NCBI RefSeq assembly: GCF_014673495.1
Contig: NZ_CP051006.1
Coordinates: forward strand, 248,001-312,000
Length of the DNA: 64,000 nucleotides
Direction: 5' to 3'
Origin: Streptomyces griseofuscus
GTDB lineage: Bacteria > Actinomycetota > Actinomycetes > Streptomycetales > Streptomycetaceae
In this document: positions 46,615 through 59,449 of the stretch, piece after piece
How positions within the stretch are numbered: the first letter of the stretch is position 1
Layout: the number at the start of each line of letters is the position of its first letter
Translations under genes and position numbers: made by a program
The notes under the pieces: generated by a model
What the model was told of the DNA's origin: nothing
Databases searched by the model: none
Seen by the model: only the letters and a program-made list of their open reading frames with translations

Positions 46615-47877
46615 GTGACAGCACACCCACCGAACGGACCATGGCCTCGCCGCCGGCGGGCCCGCCGGCCCGTCCTCGTCGCACTCACCGCCGCCTCGGC
46701 GGTCGTCGCCGGCGCCGCGCTGGCCGGCTGCGGCCAGTCCCGCGATCCCGGCGTGTACACCGTCCTGAACTCCTCGACGGACGACTCGTACCACAGCTGG
46801 GACGCGGCGACCCTCGAACGGTGCAGCAAGCGGCTCGGCGTCACCGTCCGGCAGCAATCCGTCCCGGCCGACCAGGTCATGACCAGGTCTCTGCGGATGG
46901 CGTCCTCCAAGTCGCTGCCGGACATCATCCAGTTCGACGGCTCCGAGATGCCGGCCTTCGCCGAGACCGGCGGCCTGTTGGACCTGAGGAAACTGGGCGT
47001 CGACACCACCGACGTACCGCAGGGCATCGTCGACTACGGCTCCTACAAGGGCACGTACTACGGCGCGGCGCGCACGGTGAACACGCTCGCGCTGTTCTAC
47101 AACAAAGACGTCCTCGAAAAGGCCGGCGTCAAGGTGCCGACCACGTGGGACGAGATGCGCGAGACGGCCAGAAGACTCACCCAGGGACACCGATACGGCA
47201 TCGCCCTGAGCGCGGGTGGGGCGGAGGACGGCGTCTACCAGTTCACGCCGTTCATGTGGTCCAACGGCGGCGACGAGACCCACCTCGACAGCCCGCAGGT
47301 CGTCCAGGCGCTCGACTACTGGAAGTCGCTGCTCTCCGACGGCTCGCTGTCGAAGTCGACGATCAACTGGACCCAGGCCGACGTCAACGACCAGTTCATG
47401 GCCGGGAACGCCGCCATGATGATCAACGGCCCGTGGCAGGTCGAGACCCTCGACACCAAGAAGAGCCTGCACTGGGGCATCGCCCAAATTCCCGTCCCCA
47501 GGGCCGGGGAGGACTCCGTGGGGCCGCTGGGCGGCGGTGAGCTGACCATCCCGGACATCGGCGACACCGCGCGCGAGAAGACATCCGCACAGATCGTCAA
47601 CTGCCTGACGAGCGAGCAGGAGGAAGTGACCTACGCGCTCAACAGCTGGATGATCCCGGCCAACCGGAAGGCCGCCGCCATCTGGCGCAAGAAGGTTCCC
47701 TCGCTCAGCTCACTGGCCGACCAGGTCGCGGTGGCACGCTCGCGCACCGCCGAGGTCGGCTCCGGCTGGACCTCCGTCTCCCTCGCCCTGCAGAGCGCCT
47801 TCCAGTCGGCGCTCACCGGCCAGTCCTCCGCGTCGGCCCTGAAACACGCGCAGGCGCGCGTCGAGAGCGGGAAGTGA
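46615..47877 (+). CDS. Sugar ABC transporter binding lipoprotein
   Basis: A 420-residue extracellular solute-binding protein of family 1. Basic start, hydrophobic core and lipobox LAGC near residue 38 mark it as a lipoprotein anchored on the outer face of the membrane. The core includes LYNKDVLEKAGVKVPTTWDE and FMAGNAAMMINGPWQVETL, typical for oligosaccharide binders. GTG 46615 (IVTAHPPN context) fits the signal peptide. First gene of a three-gene operon with two permeases; no ATPase gene here, so it probably shares MsiK, the common Streptomyces sugar ATPase. Confidence 0.9.
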   Translation: MTAHPPNGPWPRRRRARRPVLVALTAASAVVAGAALAGCGQSRDPGVYTVLNSSTDDSYHSWDAATLERCSKRLGVTVRQQSVPADQVMTRSLRMASSKSLPDIIQFDGSEMPAFAETGGLLDLRKLGVDTTDVPQGIVDYGSYKGTYYGAARTVNTLALFYNKDVLEKAGVKVPTTWDEMRETARRLTQGHRYGIALSAGGAEDGVYQFTPFMWSNGGDETHLDSPQVVQALDYWKSLLSDGSLSKSTINWTQADVNDQFMAGNAAMMINGPWQVETLDTKKSLHWGIAQIPVPRAGEDSVGPLGGGELTIPDIGDTAREKTSAQIVNCLTSEQEEVTYALNSWMIPANRKAAAIWRKKVPSLSSLADQVAVARSRTAEVGSGWTSVSLALQSAFQSALTGQSSASALKHAQARVESGK

Positions 47878-47887
47878 GGCAACCACC

Positions 47888-48835
47888 GTGTCCACCACCA
47901 CTGTTCCGGGCCCCGCGGCCATCGGCAGCACCGCCGAAACCGCCCCCGACCCGGCCCGCACCCGCCGGCGGCGCACGCTCGCGCAGTGGGGCTTCGTGGC
48001 CCCAGCCGTGCTGTTCATGCTGCTGTTCTTCGGCTACCCGCTCGTGCGCAACATCGTGATGAGCTTCCAGCACTACACGCCGTCGACCTTCTTCACCGGC
48101 AAGGCCCCCTTCAACGGCCTGGACAACTGGCGCAACGTCTTCGGCGACGACCTGTTCGGCAAGGCCCTGTGGCAGACGATCGTCTTCACGATCGGCTCGC
48201 TGATCGGGCAGTTCTGCATCGGTCTGGGCCTGGCGGTGTTCTTCAACCGCAGGTTCCCGCTGGGCGGTGTACTGCGCGCACTGATGCTGCTGCCCTGGCT
48301 CGTGCCGATGGTCGTCTCCGGCATCGTCTGGCGGCGCATCCTGGACCAGGACACCGGTGTGCTGAACTCCTTCCTCGGGCTTTTCGGCATCGGTCACACG
48401 CCCTGGCTGACCAGCACGCACGTGGCGCTGCTCGCCGTGACCCTGGTGAACATCTGGATCGGCATCCCGTTCAACACGGTGATCCTCTACGGCGGCCTCC
48501 AGGAACTTCCGCGTGAGGTCTACGAGGCCGCCTCGCTCGACGGCGCCTCCGCCTGGCGCACCTTCCGCTCGATCACGCTGCCGCTGCTGAGGCCCGTCGT
48601 CACCGTCGTGCTCGTGCTGGGCTTCATGTCCACGGTCAAGATCCTCGACCTGGTGCTGGCGCTCACCGACGGCGGCCCAGCCGACTCCACGCAGACCCTG
48701 GGCACGCTGACCTACCAGGACTCCTTCGTCCAGCTGGACTTCGGGACCGGTGCCGTGGTCGGCAACGTTCTGGTGCTGATCTCCGCCGTGTTCGCGGTGT
48801 TCTACCTGCGGGCCAACCGCAACGAAGGGAAGTGA
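47888..48835 (+). CDS. Sugar ABC transporter permease (MalF-type)
   Basis: A 315-residue membrane protein with six hydrophobic segments (FVAPAVLFMLLFFGYPLVRN, IVFTIGSLIGQFCIGLGLAV, LMLLPWLVPMVVSGIVWRRI). The EAA loop for ATPase contact is EVYEAASLDGASAWRTFRSI. GTG 47888, 10 bases after the binding-protein stop. Confidence 0.9.
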   Translation: MSTTTVPGPAAIGSTAETAPDPARTRRRRTLAQWGFVAPAVLFMLLFFGYPLVRNIVMSFQHYTPSTFFTGKAPFNGLDNWRNVFGDDLFGKALWQTIVFTIGSLIGQFCIGLGLAVFFNRRFPLGGVLRALMLLPWLVPMVVSGIVWRRILDQDTGVLNSFLGLFGIGHTPWLTSTHVALLAVTLVNIWIGIPFNTVILYGGLQELPREVYEAASLDGASAWRTFRSITLPLLRPVVTVVLVLGFMSTVKILDLVLALTDGGPADSTQTLGTLTYQDSFVQLDFGTGAVVGNVLVLISAVFAVFYLRANRNEGK

Positions 48836-48841
48836 CGGCGC

Positions 48842-49684
48842 ATGGCGACCATCACCAACGCCACCAGGGCCGTCGGCAGGCCGAAGCGCCGCTGGGGCAC
48901 CACGGCCCTCGGCATGCTCATCCTGTGCGTGATGCTGTTCCCGTTGTACTGGATGGTCAACACCGCACTGCAACCCGACTCCGGCCTGCTGGAGGTGGAC
49001 CCGGTGCCGCACGGCCTCGACCTGTCCGGCTTCTCCTCCGCGCTGACCGAGCAGGGTGGCCATCTGCTGACCTCGCTCGCGGTCGCGCTCGGCGCCGTCG
49101 TGATCTGCCTGGCGTTCTCCGCTCCGGCCGCCTACGGCCTCGCGCAGTTCAAGCTTCGCGGCGCGAGGACCGTGGTGTTCGGCACCCTGATCACACAGAT
49201 GGTCCCGGGGATCGTCATCGCCAACGCGCTGTACAGCACGTACGTGCACCTCGGCCTGGTCAACTCCTACTTCGGTCTGATGCTGGCCGACGCCTCCCTG
49301 GGCATCCCCTTCGCGATCGTACTGATGCGGTCCTTCATGGTGGCCATCCCGCGCGAGGTCATCGAGGCCGCCGAGGTGGACGGAGCCGGCCGGATGCGCA
49401 CCTTCGTCCGGGTCGTGCTGCCGATGAGCCGCAACTCGCTGATCACCGCCGGGCTGTTCTCCTTCCTGTACGCGTGGAGCGACTTCATGTTCGCGCTCAC
49501 CCTCAACACCACCGACCACGTCAAACCGGTCACCCTCGGCATCTACCAGTACATCGGCGCGCACGTCGGCGACTGGGGCTCGGTCATGGCCGCTTCCGTC
49601 CTCGCCGCGATCCCCGCGGCGGTCCTGCTCGTCCTCGCACAGAAGTACATCGCCGCCGGCATCACCGGCGGTTCCGTCAAATGA
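48842..49684 (+). CDS. Sugar ABC transporter permease (MalG-type)
   Basis: A 280-residue permease. N-terminal segment LGMLILCVMLFPLYWMVNTA, several further helices, and the EAA loop EVIEAAEVDGAGRMRTFVRV. It starts 6 bases after the first permease. Together they form the channel for the oligosaccharide, probably xyloglucan-derived given the GH31 partner (inference). Confidence 0.9.
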   Translation: MATITNATRAVGRPKRRWGTTALGMLILCVMLFPLYWMVNTALQPDSGLLEVDPVPHGLDLSGFSSALTEQGGHLLTSLAVALGAVVICLAFSAPAAYGLAQFKLRGARTVVFGTLITQMVPGIVIANALYSTYVHLGLVNSYFGLMLADASLGIPFAIVLMRSFMVAIPREVIEAAEVDGAGRMRTFVRVVLPMSRNSLITAGLFSFLYAWSDFMFALTLNTTDHVKPVTLGIYQYIGAHVGDWGSVMAASVLAAIPAAVLLVLAQKYIAAGITGGSVK

Positions 49685-49984
49685 GAACGTGCGCTCGCTC
49701 CCCCGCGCCCGCTCGCATCGGCTGCCGGGGAAAAGGGGCGGGCGCCGGGGCGGGCACGCAGGACGTGGCCTTCACCCTGGCCGGGGGCAGAGCCGCCCTC
49801 CGGCACCGGGCGGCCGTGACCGGCGCCGGCCGCACGCCCCCGCTGCACGGACTGGCCGGGCTCGCGGCGGGCCGCACCGCGCCGACCCGGCCATCGGCAC
49901 GGCCGGCCCGCCGCGGCGGGAGCTGCTCTTCCCCTCCGCGGAGCACGGCACGGGCAGGCGCACGGGCTCACGGCGGCGTCGAAC
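49685..49984. other. Intergenic / decayed 5' part of a hydrolase
   Basis: GC-rich segment after the ABC operon. It probably contains the unreadable part of the CocE-like gene that follows; no intact frame, hairpin or repeat seen. Confidence 0.35.
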
Positions 49985-50222
49985 GGCCAACTCGTTCTGG
50001 AGCAACCGGCGTTCAAAAGTGCCGCTGTGGCCGGCCTTCCACCGGTTCGCAGCCGGTCACCGCGTCGGCATCCAGGTCGCCACAGGCGCGCATCCGGGCT
50101 ACACCCGCAACCCCGGCACCGGGGAACCCGCCCTCACTGCCACGGTCACCGTCCGCGCCGACAAGGAGATCTCCCACGACACCGCCCGTCCCTCCAGGAT
50201 CGACCTGCCGGTGCGGGTGTGA
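49985..50222 (+). pseudogene. CocE/NonD-type hydrolase C-terminal remnant
   Basis: The frame ends FHRFAAGHRVGIQVATGAHP, GYTRNPGTGEPAL and SHDTARPSRIDLPV, the jelly-roll C-terminus of X-Pro dipeptidyl-peptidase / CocE hydrolases. The catalytic domain is missing. Confidence 0.6.
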
Positions 50223-50513
50223 TGTCCGGCTGGGCGGTCGCCGCCTGAGATGCCTGGCGCGGGCTGGACGCCTTCCGCGGTCATGCGGGTGTGGGGCACC
50301 CGACAGTTTCGACGACCTGGCACGCGGGTCAGCTCCGCGCCTTCCGCGCACGGTTGAGGGCCGGGACACGGTCATGTGTGAGACCCGCGGAACGGTCCAC
50401 GTCGTCACGGATTCCTACCGGTCCCGCCCTGGTGCGAGGAACCCGGCCGACGGGCGGCCGGGTTCGTCGATGCGGTGAGCACCGGCATGTGCGATCACCG
50501 CGGAGCGGGCAGG

Positions 50514-52013
<1,500 letters not shown>

Positions 52014-52277
52014 ACTGTCGGTGTGGTGCGTTTCGTGACGGTCCTGGGCGCCGGACCGATCCCTTGCGAAGTGGGCATCGAGCGTCACCGGGCCCGATGG
52101 ACGGGTGGAGCTGTCACACGGCTTCGTGACCCACCCACCGCATGGCGCGCGCGGACGGACTCCCCGTCGGGCCTCCACGCGTGGTGGCCTCGGCGGGGAG
52201 TCGACGGCCCTGCCGGTCAGGCCGAATCCGGCGTGCAGAAGCTCGGACGACGCGCACCGGCAACCCTGGGATCGAGA

Positions 52278-53876
<1,599 letters not shown>

Positions 53877-53974
53877 TCACCGTGGCCGCATCGGGCTGCG
53901 TCGCGCGTCACAGATCGTCGCGGACCGGGCCGCCGGACCGGGTGACCGCGTGACGGCGGCCCGGGTGACCTCAT

Positions 53975-54016
53975 ACGCAGGGGTGGGCGGCGGAGTTACG
54001 GTGCCCACCCCTGCGT
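53975..54016. terminator. Terminator hairpin downstream of GH11
   Basis: Arms 53975-53988 (ACGCAGGGGTGGGC) and 54003-54016 pair perfectly over 14 bases with a 14-base loop. It starts 33 bases beyond the GH11 stop on that strand. Confidence 0.8.
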
Positions 54017-54048
54017 CGCCGCAGCGCTCAGTTCCGGCCAGTGGTGGT

Positions 54049-55059
54049 TCAGCTGGTGCTGCAGGAGAACGTCGGCCAGGTGGTACTGCCGTTCTTCATG
54101 ATCGTCAGCCCCCAGTTGCTGCCGTTGCCGTTGGGCGTGGCGACGAGCGTCTGGGCGTCGGGGTAGGAGGCGTTGACGTTCCAGGTCGCGCTGACCTTCT
54201 CCGGGGACGGGACCTGGGCGGTCACCTTCCAGTTGCTGGAGCCGGACACCGCGACGTTGAGGTTGTACCGGTCGCTCCACGAGTCACCGGCCGTGACCGA
54301 AACGGTGCAGCCGCCACCGCCGCCCGACGGCGGAGGGGTGGTGCCGCCACTGCTGCCGCTGTTCACGGTGATGTTGGAGCTGCCGCTGCTCTGGTAGCCC
54401 TCGGTGGCCAGGATCTCGTAGTTCGCGGTGCCCATCTTCAGGCCGAGGCTCTTCTAGGCGTTGAAGATGTTCGCGACGGTGATGGTGCCGCCGGTGCGCT
54501 TCGACTGACGGACGGCCCAGTACTGGTCGAACGTCGAGTTGTTGCCCTCGATGGACGGGGCGTTGACGCGGGTCGTCTTGTACAGGTCGTACGTGCTGCC
54601 GTCACTGCTGACCGAGCCCAGCCGGGTCGCGCCCGAACTCGGGTTGTAGTTGCCGTAGTTGTCGACGATGTACCACTCGACCAGCGGGTTCTGGAACCAG
54701 CCGTACAGCGACAGGTAGCAGTTGCCATTGCAGTTCCACGTGCCTGAGTACGTGACGGGGTTGGCCTGGTTGCCCGGGTTCCAGCCCTTGCCGGCGACGA
54801 CGTTCTGCGAGGCGGTGTTCCAGTTCAGGCTGTAGTTGCCGCCCGATCCCAGGGTCATGGTGGCGCCGCTGGACTGCTCCCAGAACGAGTAGAAGTAGCC
54901 GTTGTCGGTGCCGGTGCTGTTCGAGGTGATGGTCGTGTCGGCCTGGACCGCGCCGGGCAGCGCGAAGACGACCACGACCGCCGCCGCCGCGGCGAGGAGA
55001 CTGCGGACGGCGGCCACAAGGCCGCGTCTGCGACGCGTCTCGTGGGTCAGCGTGTTCAT
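54049..55059 (-). pseudogene. GH11 xylanase with CBM2, split by in-frame TAG
   Basis: From ATG 55059 the gene encodes a signal peptide ([20 protein letters not shown]), then the GH11 jelly roll with the first catalytic Glu in [13 protein letters not shown]. At 54454-54456 a TAG interrupts the frame between VANIFNA and [22 protein letters not shown]11 enzymes have Trp here (FNAWKSLG), so TGG changed to TAG. The second catalytic Glu (ATEGYQSSG) and a C-terminal xylan-binding CBM2 ([19 protein letters not shown]) lie after the stop, so the truncated product cannot work. The rest of the frame is intact to TAG/TGA at 54049. Confidence 0.85.
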
Positions 55060-55418
55060 GAGGTTTCCCTCTCGTGCGGGTGTGAGGGGATGCGCGCCAT
55101 GCCCCAGCGTCGTCGCCGCCGGGGCATGATGACACGGGCATGACACATCCGGTCGCCGAGACCAGCGCGACCGGAAAGCCGGGTCAAGGTGCGGCCCGAA
55201 TCGCCGGCGACCGAGCACCGGTGACGACGAACAGTCTGGACGGCACCCCGTCGCTGTCAACGCTTTCGGTAGAAGTTTCGAAAACTATCGACCGAGCAGA
55301 ATTCGACGGGCACCACAACTTTCCTGGTCAGAGGCTCATTTCTTCGATCGACCCCGATCGACCGGTCAACATCGACAAGGCAAGCCAGATCTGATGTTCC
55401 GCGAAAAGATCCGTAATC
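55060..55418. other. Promoter region of GH11
   Basis: Upstream of the GH11 start. The one signal I see is GTTTCGAAAAC at 55275-55285, a near copy of the xylanase-type palindrome at 55419-55429. No gene supported. Confidence 0.5.
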
Positions 55419-55429
55419 CGAAAGTTTCG
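55419..55429. promoter_or_regulatory. Palindrome CGAAA-G-TTTCG
   Basis: A perfect 11-base dyad of the CGAAA-N-TTTCG form, as described for Streptomyces xylanase promoters. It is 360 bases from the GH11 start, with a related site nearer at 55275-55285. Confidence 0.55.
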
Positions 55430-55751
55430 ACAACGCCCGGGTCACATCGACGGGTTGCCAGTACCGCGCCCAGCACTCGTCCGCCGCCGTCCCACGGATA
55501 CGACCTCCGCGACATCGGCCCTGCGCGTTCTCCGCAGCGCCGGCGACCGGATCCGGACCATTCCCGGCCATGACCAGCGCCGCCTCCTGCTGCATCACCA
55601 GCATGACGGCGACGGCCCCGGTCAGAGGACTTCACGAGGCTCCGCGAACTCCTCCTCATGTGGGGGTGTTCAGTGTGACCTGCGTTTCCCGAAGCTGTCC
55701 GCCTTCTTGACGGGGACGCGGGCTCCTCGCTTTGATGGCGTCCGCACACCC

Positions 55752-55765
55752 TGGGAGCGCTCCCA
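55752..55765. promoter_or_regulatory. CebR box TGGGAGCGCTCCCA
   Basis: A perfect 14-bp palindrome identical to the CebR binding site that controls cellulolytic genes in Streptomyces. It is 55 bases upstream of the GH6 start. Confidence 0.85.
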
Positions 55766-55819
55766 CACTCTCCCTCGTATCTCTCATCCATCGCCCACAC
55801 GATTGCGAGAGTCCGACCC

Positions 55820-57058
55820 GTGCGTCCCATCCCCAAGGCCAGACCGCTCCTCGCCGCCGCGGCCGCGGCTGCCGCCCTTTTCGGTTTGTGTGTCACGCCG
55901 ACCGCTGCACAGGCCGAACCGACCGCTTCCGGCCACCCGCCCACCACTCCCTCGTCCTCGGCCACCGACCACACGCTCGCCCCGGGCACCAAGTTCTACA
56001 TCGAAGGAGACAGCAAGGCGTTCCAGCAGGCCCTCGCCGACCGCCGGGCCGGCGACCGGGCGAACGCGAAGCTGATGGACGCGATGGCCTCGTATCCGGT
56101 CGCCCAGTGGTTCACCGGCGGCAGCACCCCCGAGCAGACCACCTCGGCGATGTCCCTGCTCCAGTCGAAGGCCGCGCCGCAGAACCGGGTGCCGATCGCC
56201 GTGGCGTACAACGTGCCGGGCCGCGACTGCTCGCAGTACTCCGCCGGCGGCGCCTCCGACAGCCAGGAGTACGCGGCCTGGGTCGACGCCCTGGCCAAGG
56301 GCATCGGCGACCGGAAGACCGTGGTCATCCTGGAGCCCGACGGCCTGGCCCTCTCCCCCGCGTTCTGCGGGGGCACCGCCGAGCAGCAGGCAGACCGGCT
56401 GGCCGAGATCAACGCGGCGGTGGACCGGCTGCAGCGGCAGCCGGGGGCGGTCGTCTACCTCGACGCCGGCCACAGTTCCTGGCACGACGTCGGCGAGATG
56501 GCCCAACTGCTCCTGGACGGAGGCGTGTCCCGGGCGCAGGGTTTCTTCCTCAACGCCTCCAACTACCGCGCCGACAGCGAGCTGATCCGCTACGGCACCG
56601 AGGTGTCCAAGTGCGTCTGGTACCTGCGCAACACCGCCGGTGCTCAGCCGGGTGACTGCGCCAACCAGTGGTGGCCCGCCGCCGACGCGGACGCCTGGTA
56701 CGCCGACCACGTGCCCGCCGACGCGCAGCTCACCCACTTCGTGATCGACAGCAGCCGTAACGGCACCGGGCCGTGGACGCCCACCGCGTCCTACTCGGAC
56801 CCGCAGGACTGGTGCAACCCGCCGGGCCGCGGCCTCGGTGTGCGTCCCACCAGCCAGACCGGTGTCCCCCTGCTCGACGCCTACCTGTGGATCAAGGTGC
56901 CCGGCGAGTCCGACGGAAGCTGCACGCGCGGCACGGCCGGTCCCGAAGACCCGGAGTACGGCGTCGTCGACCCGGCCGCCGGCGCCTGGTGGCCCGACCA
57001 GGCACACTCCCTGGCCGCGCACGCGGCGCCCGCGCTGGAGTTCAACACCGATTGGTGA
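55820..57058 (+). CDS. Secreted GH6 cellulase (endoglucanase)
   Basis: A 412-residue exported cellulase. Signal peptide AAAAAAAALFGLCVTPTAAQ with cleavage near AQA; GH6 signatures include FYIEGDSKAFQQALADRRA, VPIAVAYNVPGRDCSQYSAG with a catalytic Asp, VVILEPDGLALS with the second Asp, and VVYLDAGHSSWHDVG. There is no cellulose-binding module. GTG 55820. The CebR box upstream indicates induction by cellobiose and cellotriose. Confidence 0.93.
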   Translation: MRPIPKARPLLAAAAAAAALFGLCVTPTAAQAEPTASGHPPTTPSSSATDHTLAPGTKFYIEGDSKAFQQALADRRAGDRANAKLMDAMASYPVAQWFTGGSTPEQTTSAMSLLQSKAAPQNRVPIAVAYNVPGRDCSQYSAGGASDSQEYAAWVDALAKGIGDRKTVVILEPDGLALSPAFCGGTAEQQADRLAEINAAVDRLQRQPGAVVYLDAGHSSWHDVGEMAQLLLDGGVSRAQGFFLNASNYRADSELIRYGTEVSKCVWYLRNTAGAQPGDCANQWWPAADADAWYADHVPADAQLTHFVIDSSRNGTGPWTPTASYSDPQDWCNPPGRGLGVRPTSQTGVPLLDAYLWIKVPGESDGSCTRGTAGPEDPEYGVVDPAAGAWWPDQAHSLAAHAAPALEFNTDW

Positions 57059-57086
57059 CGACGAGGCGGCGGTCGCCGCGGTGAAG

Positions 57087-57116
57087 GACGGCCACGCCCA
57101 CCCCGGCGTGGCCGTC
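57087..57116. terminator. Terminator hairpin downstream of GH6
   Basis: GACGGCCACGCC (57087-57098) and GGCGTGGCCGTC (57105-57116) pair over 12 bases with a 6-base loop, 28 bases after the GH6 stop. Confidence 0.85.
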
Positions 57117-57720
57117 TGCTGTAGGTGCTGCCCCCGCGGGCGCGGGGACGGCTGTCCGGCCCCGGACCGAGAGGTGCGCCCGGTCCTCCGCAAGTTCCGC
57201 GCCGCCGACGGCATGTACGGGGAGCACGCCGCCGGTCTCGCTGCGGCCGGCACGAGGAGCGCGGCGATGGTCGGGGGTTACGGCGATCGGGACACGGCCG
57301 TCGATACCGTCGAAGACGAAGCGGGGCGGGTGCCGAACCACCCACGCCGCCTCGTAACCGCCCTCGGAGAACACGTTCAGCGAGCCCCCTGTGTCAGGTT
57401 CGTGATGAAACCGCAGGCCGACTGTGAATATCCCCGCTCTTTTCCGTGTCCTTCACCACAGCATTTCTGCAAAGCAACGAAGTCGAGGTGCGGCGAAATG
57501 GTCGGATGATGTACTGATATGTGGTCTCGCATCCGCCGCCAGAGGGACTGAGCAGCTTCGACATCGACTCGAGTGACGTGCTTGCGGGAGGACTTATGAT
57601 CGTCGGCGAACTACTCGCTTTGCGTCCGCCCTCCTGTCGTTGACGGTTCTTGGCGAACGCGAATGTAAGAACTCTGAGCGGGTCGGGTGACCGTGACGCA
57701 GGGGAAGAAGGGTGGACTCC
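57117..57720. other. Intergenic, remnants only
   Basis: Open stretches on both strands but none with a family match. A short plus frame (SSFDIDSSDVLAGGL) runs over 57520-57640 without a ribosome site. The end contains the promoter of the YceI gene. Confidence 0.35.
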
Positions 57721-58635
57721 ATGGCTCTCGGGCTGCTCCGTCGTCGGCGGTCCCGTGGTGCCTCCGGTGCCGGATCGAGCATCTCGGTCCCCCTGCCGCC
57801 CGGTGCCGGGGCGTTCGGCTTCGAGGTGCTCGATCCCATGGGACAGCCCATGAGCGGAGCCGAGGTCACCGTGACCGCACTGGACAGCCACCGGGTCGCG
57901 ACGCGTGGCACCACGGACCCCCATGGCTACTTCATAGCGACGCTGCCACCGGGCCCCTACAGCGTGATGATCGTGGCCGAGGGCCTGTCACCTGCCCGCG
58001 AGAACCTCGACATCGCGGCCGGGGTGGCCCTGCCCACCGTGCGCATCGCGCTCCAGCCCGCCCGCCAGATAGAACTCCCGACAGCCGGAATCTGGCTGTT
58101 CGACCCTCCGCACACCGCGATCCGGTTCATCGCCAAGCACGTGGGCATGGCCCATGTACACGGCCGGTTCACCCGCTTCCAGGGCAGCATCCGCATCGCT
58201 CCGGACATGGCGGACTCACAGGTGGCGGTGCGCATCGACGCCTCCAGTGTCACCACGGGCAACAACACCCGCGACAACCACCTGCGTTCCGCCGACTTCC
58301 TGGACGTCGAACGCTACCCGTACATCGACTTCACCAGCACCCGGTTCGCCCACCGCGGCGGCTCCAAGTGGACCCTGCACGGCACCCTCACCATGCACGG
58401 CACCAGCCGCTCCGTCGGCCTCGACACCACCTACCTCGGGATGATCAACGGGGGCTACGAGCAGGAACTGCGCTGCGCCGCCCTCGCGAAGGCCGAACTG
58501 CATCGGGAGGACTTCACGCTCAACTGGCGCTCCATGCTCGCCCGCGGCATCGCCGTCGTCGGGCCGACCGTCCAACTGGAGTTGGACGTACAGGCGATGT
58601 ACCGCACCCACGACACGCCCACGCCGCCGCAGTAG
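57721..58635 (+). CDS. YceI-family protein with N-terminal transthyretin-like domain
   Basis: A 304-residue protein. Residues about 20-110 form a beta-sandwich of the carboxypeptidase-regulatory / transthyretin type (FGFEVLDPMGQPMSGAEVTV, TTDPHGYFIATLPPGPYSVM). The second part is a YceI domain, a lipocalin-like barrel that binds isoprenoid lipids: FDPPHTAIRFIAKHVGMAHV, HGRFTRFQG, NNTRDNHLRSADFLDVERYP and TLTMHGTSRSVGL. ATG 57721 is preferred (AAGGGTGG before it); GTG 57712 is an alternative. A single-domain YceI gene follows. Confidence 0.85.
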   Translation: MALGLLRRRRSRGASGAGSSISVPLPPGAGAFGFEVLDPMGQPMSGAEVTVTALDSHRVATRGTTDPHGYFIATLPPGPYSVMIVAEGLSPARENLDIAAGVALPTVRIALQPARQIELPTAGIWLFDPPHTAIRFIAKHVGMAHVHGRFTRFQGSIRIAPDMADSQVAVRIDASSVTTGNNTRDNHLRSADFLDVERYPYIDFTSTRFAHRGGSKWTLHGTLTMHGTSRSVGLDTTYLGMINGGYEQELRCAALAKAELHREDFTLNWRSMLARGIAVVGPTVQLELDVQAMYRTHDTPTPPQ

Positions 58636-58729
58636 ACGCACACTCGGGCGCCGCACACGGGCCACCGACCGGAGCCGTTCCCGGCGACACCGTGACAGCA
58701 CAGAGCAAGCAGATGGGAAAGGGCTCACC

Positions 58730-59383
58730 ATGGGCATCTTCGGCCGACGCCAGACCGCCGTCAGCGAGCCGACCCCGACTGTCGGCACCGGCGCCTTCGC
58801 CGCGGAGTCCACGTCCCGGGGTGTCGCGCTCGACCCGGCACTTCGCGCCCTGACCGGGCAGTGGACCATCGACCGCCCGCACAGCCGCATCGGATTCTCC
58901 GTGCGGCACGCCATGGTCACGACAGTCCGGGGGGCTTTCACCGATTACGACAGCACGTTGTACTTCGACGGGGCCCAGCCCTCCGAGTCACGGGCCGACC
59001 TCGTCATCCGGGTCGCCAGCGTCGACACGGGCGTGGAGCAAAGGGATGCGCACATCATCGGCGCCGACTTCTTCGACGCGCGCCACTACCCGGAGATGAC
59101 CTTCCGCAGCACCTCCACCGTCCACGAAGGCGGAGAGACCTTCCGCATGACCGGGGACCTGACCATCCGCGACGTCACCCGGCCCGTCGACCTGCAACTC
59201 GACTACCTCGGCTCGGTCCTGGACCCTTTCGGCTTCGAGCGAGCCGGATTCGACGGCACCACCACCATCGACCGCACCGAGTGGGGTCTGGTCTACAACC
59301 AGCGCCTCAAGGCAGGCGGCACCATGGTGAGCGAGAAGGTCCGGCTGCAGCTCGACATCTCCGCGATCCGGTCGACGTCGTAG
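58730..59383 (+). CDS. YceI-family protein
   Basis: A 217-residue lipid-binding YceI protein: GQWTIDRPHSRIGFSVRHAM, TTVRGAFTDYDSTLYFDG, HIIGADFFDARHYPEMTFRS and LTIRDVTRPVDLQLDYLG. A 40-residue linker precedes the barrel. No signal peptide. It lies 95 bases after the YceI fusion gene and probably shares its promoter. Confidence 0.88.
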   Translation: MGIFGRRQTAVSEPTPTVGTGAFAAESTSRGVALDPALRALTGQWTIDRPHSRIGFSVRHAMVTTVRGAFTDYDSTLYFDGAQPSESRADLVIRVASVDTGVEQRDAHIIGADFFDARHYPEMTFRSTSTVHEGGETFRMTGDLTIRDVTRPVDLQLDYLGSVLDPFGFERAGFDGTTTIDRTEWGLVYNQRLKAGGTMVSEKVRLQLDISAIRSTS

Positions 59384-59449
59384 CGGCGTCAGGGCGATAT
59401 TCCTGCGCCGCCCTGGCGACTCTGCCAAGTCGCAGGAAACCGTTGGCCT

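Noticed and set aside
46615..49684. ABC operon as a complete transporter
   Set aside because: No ATPase gene is present in or near the operon; a shared ATPase is assumed, not shown.
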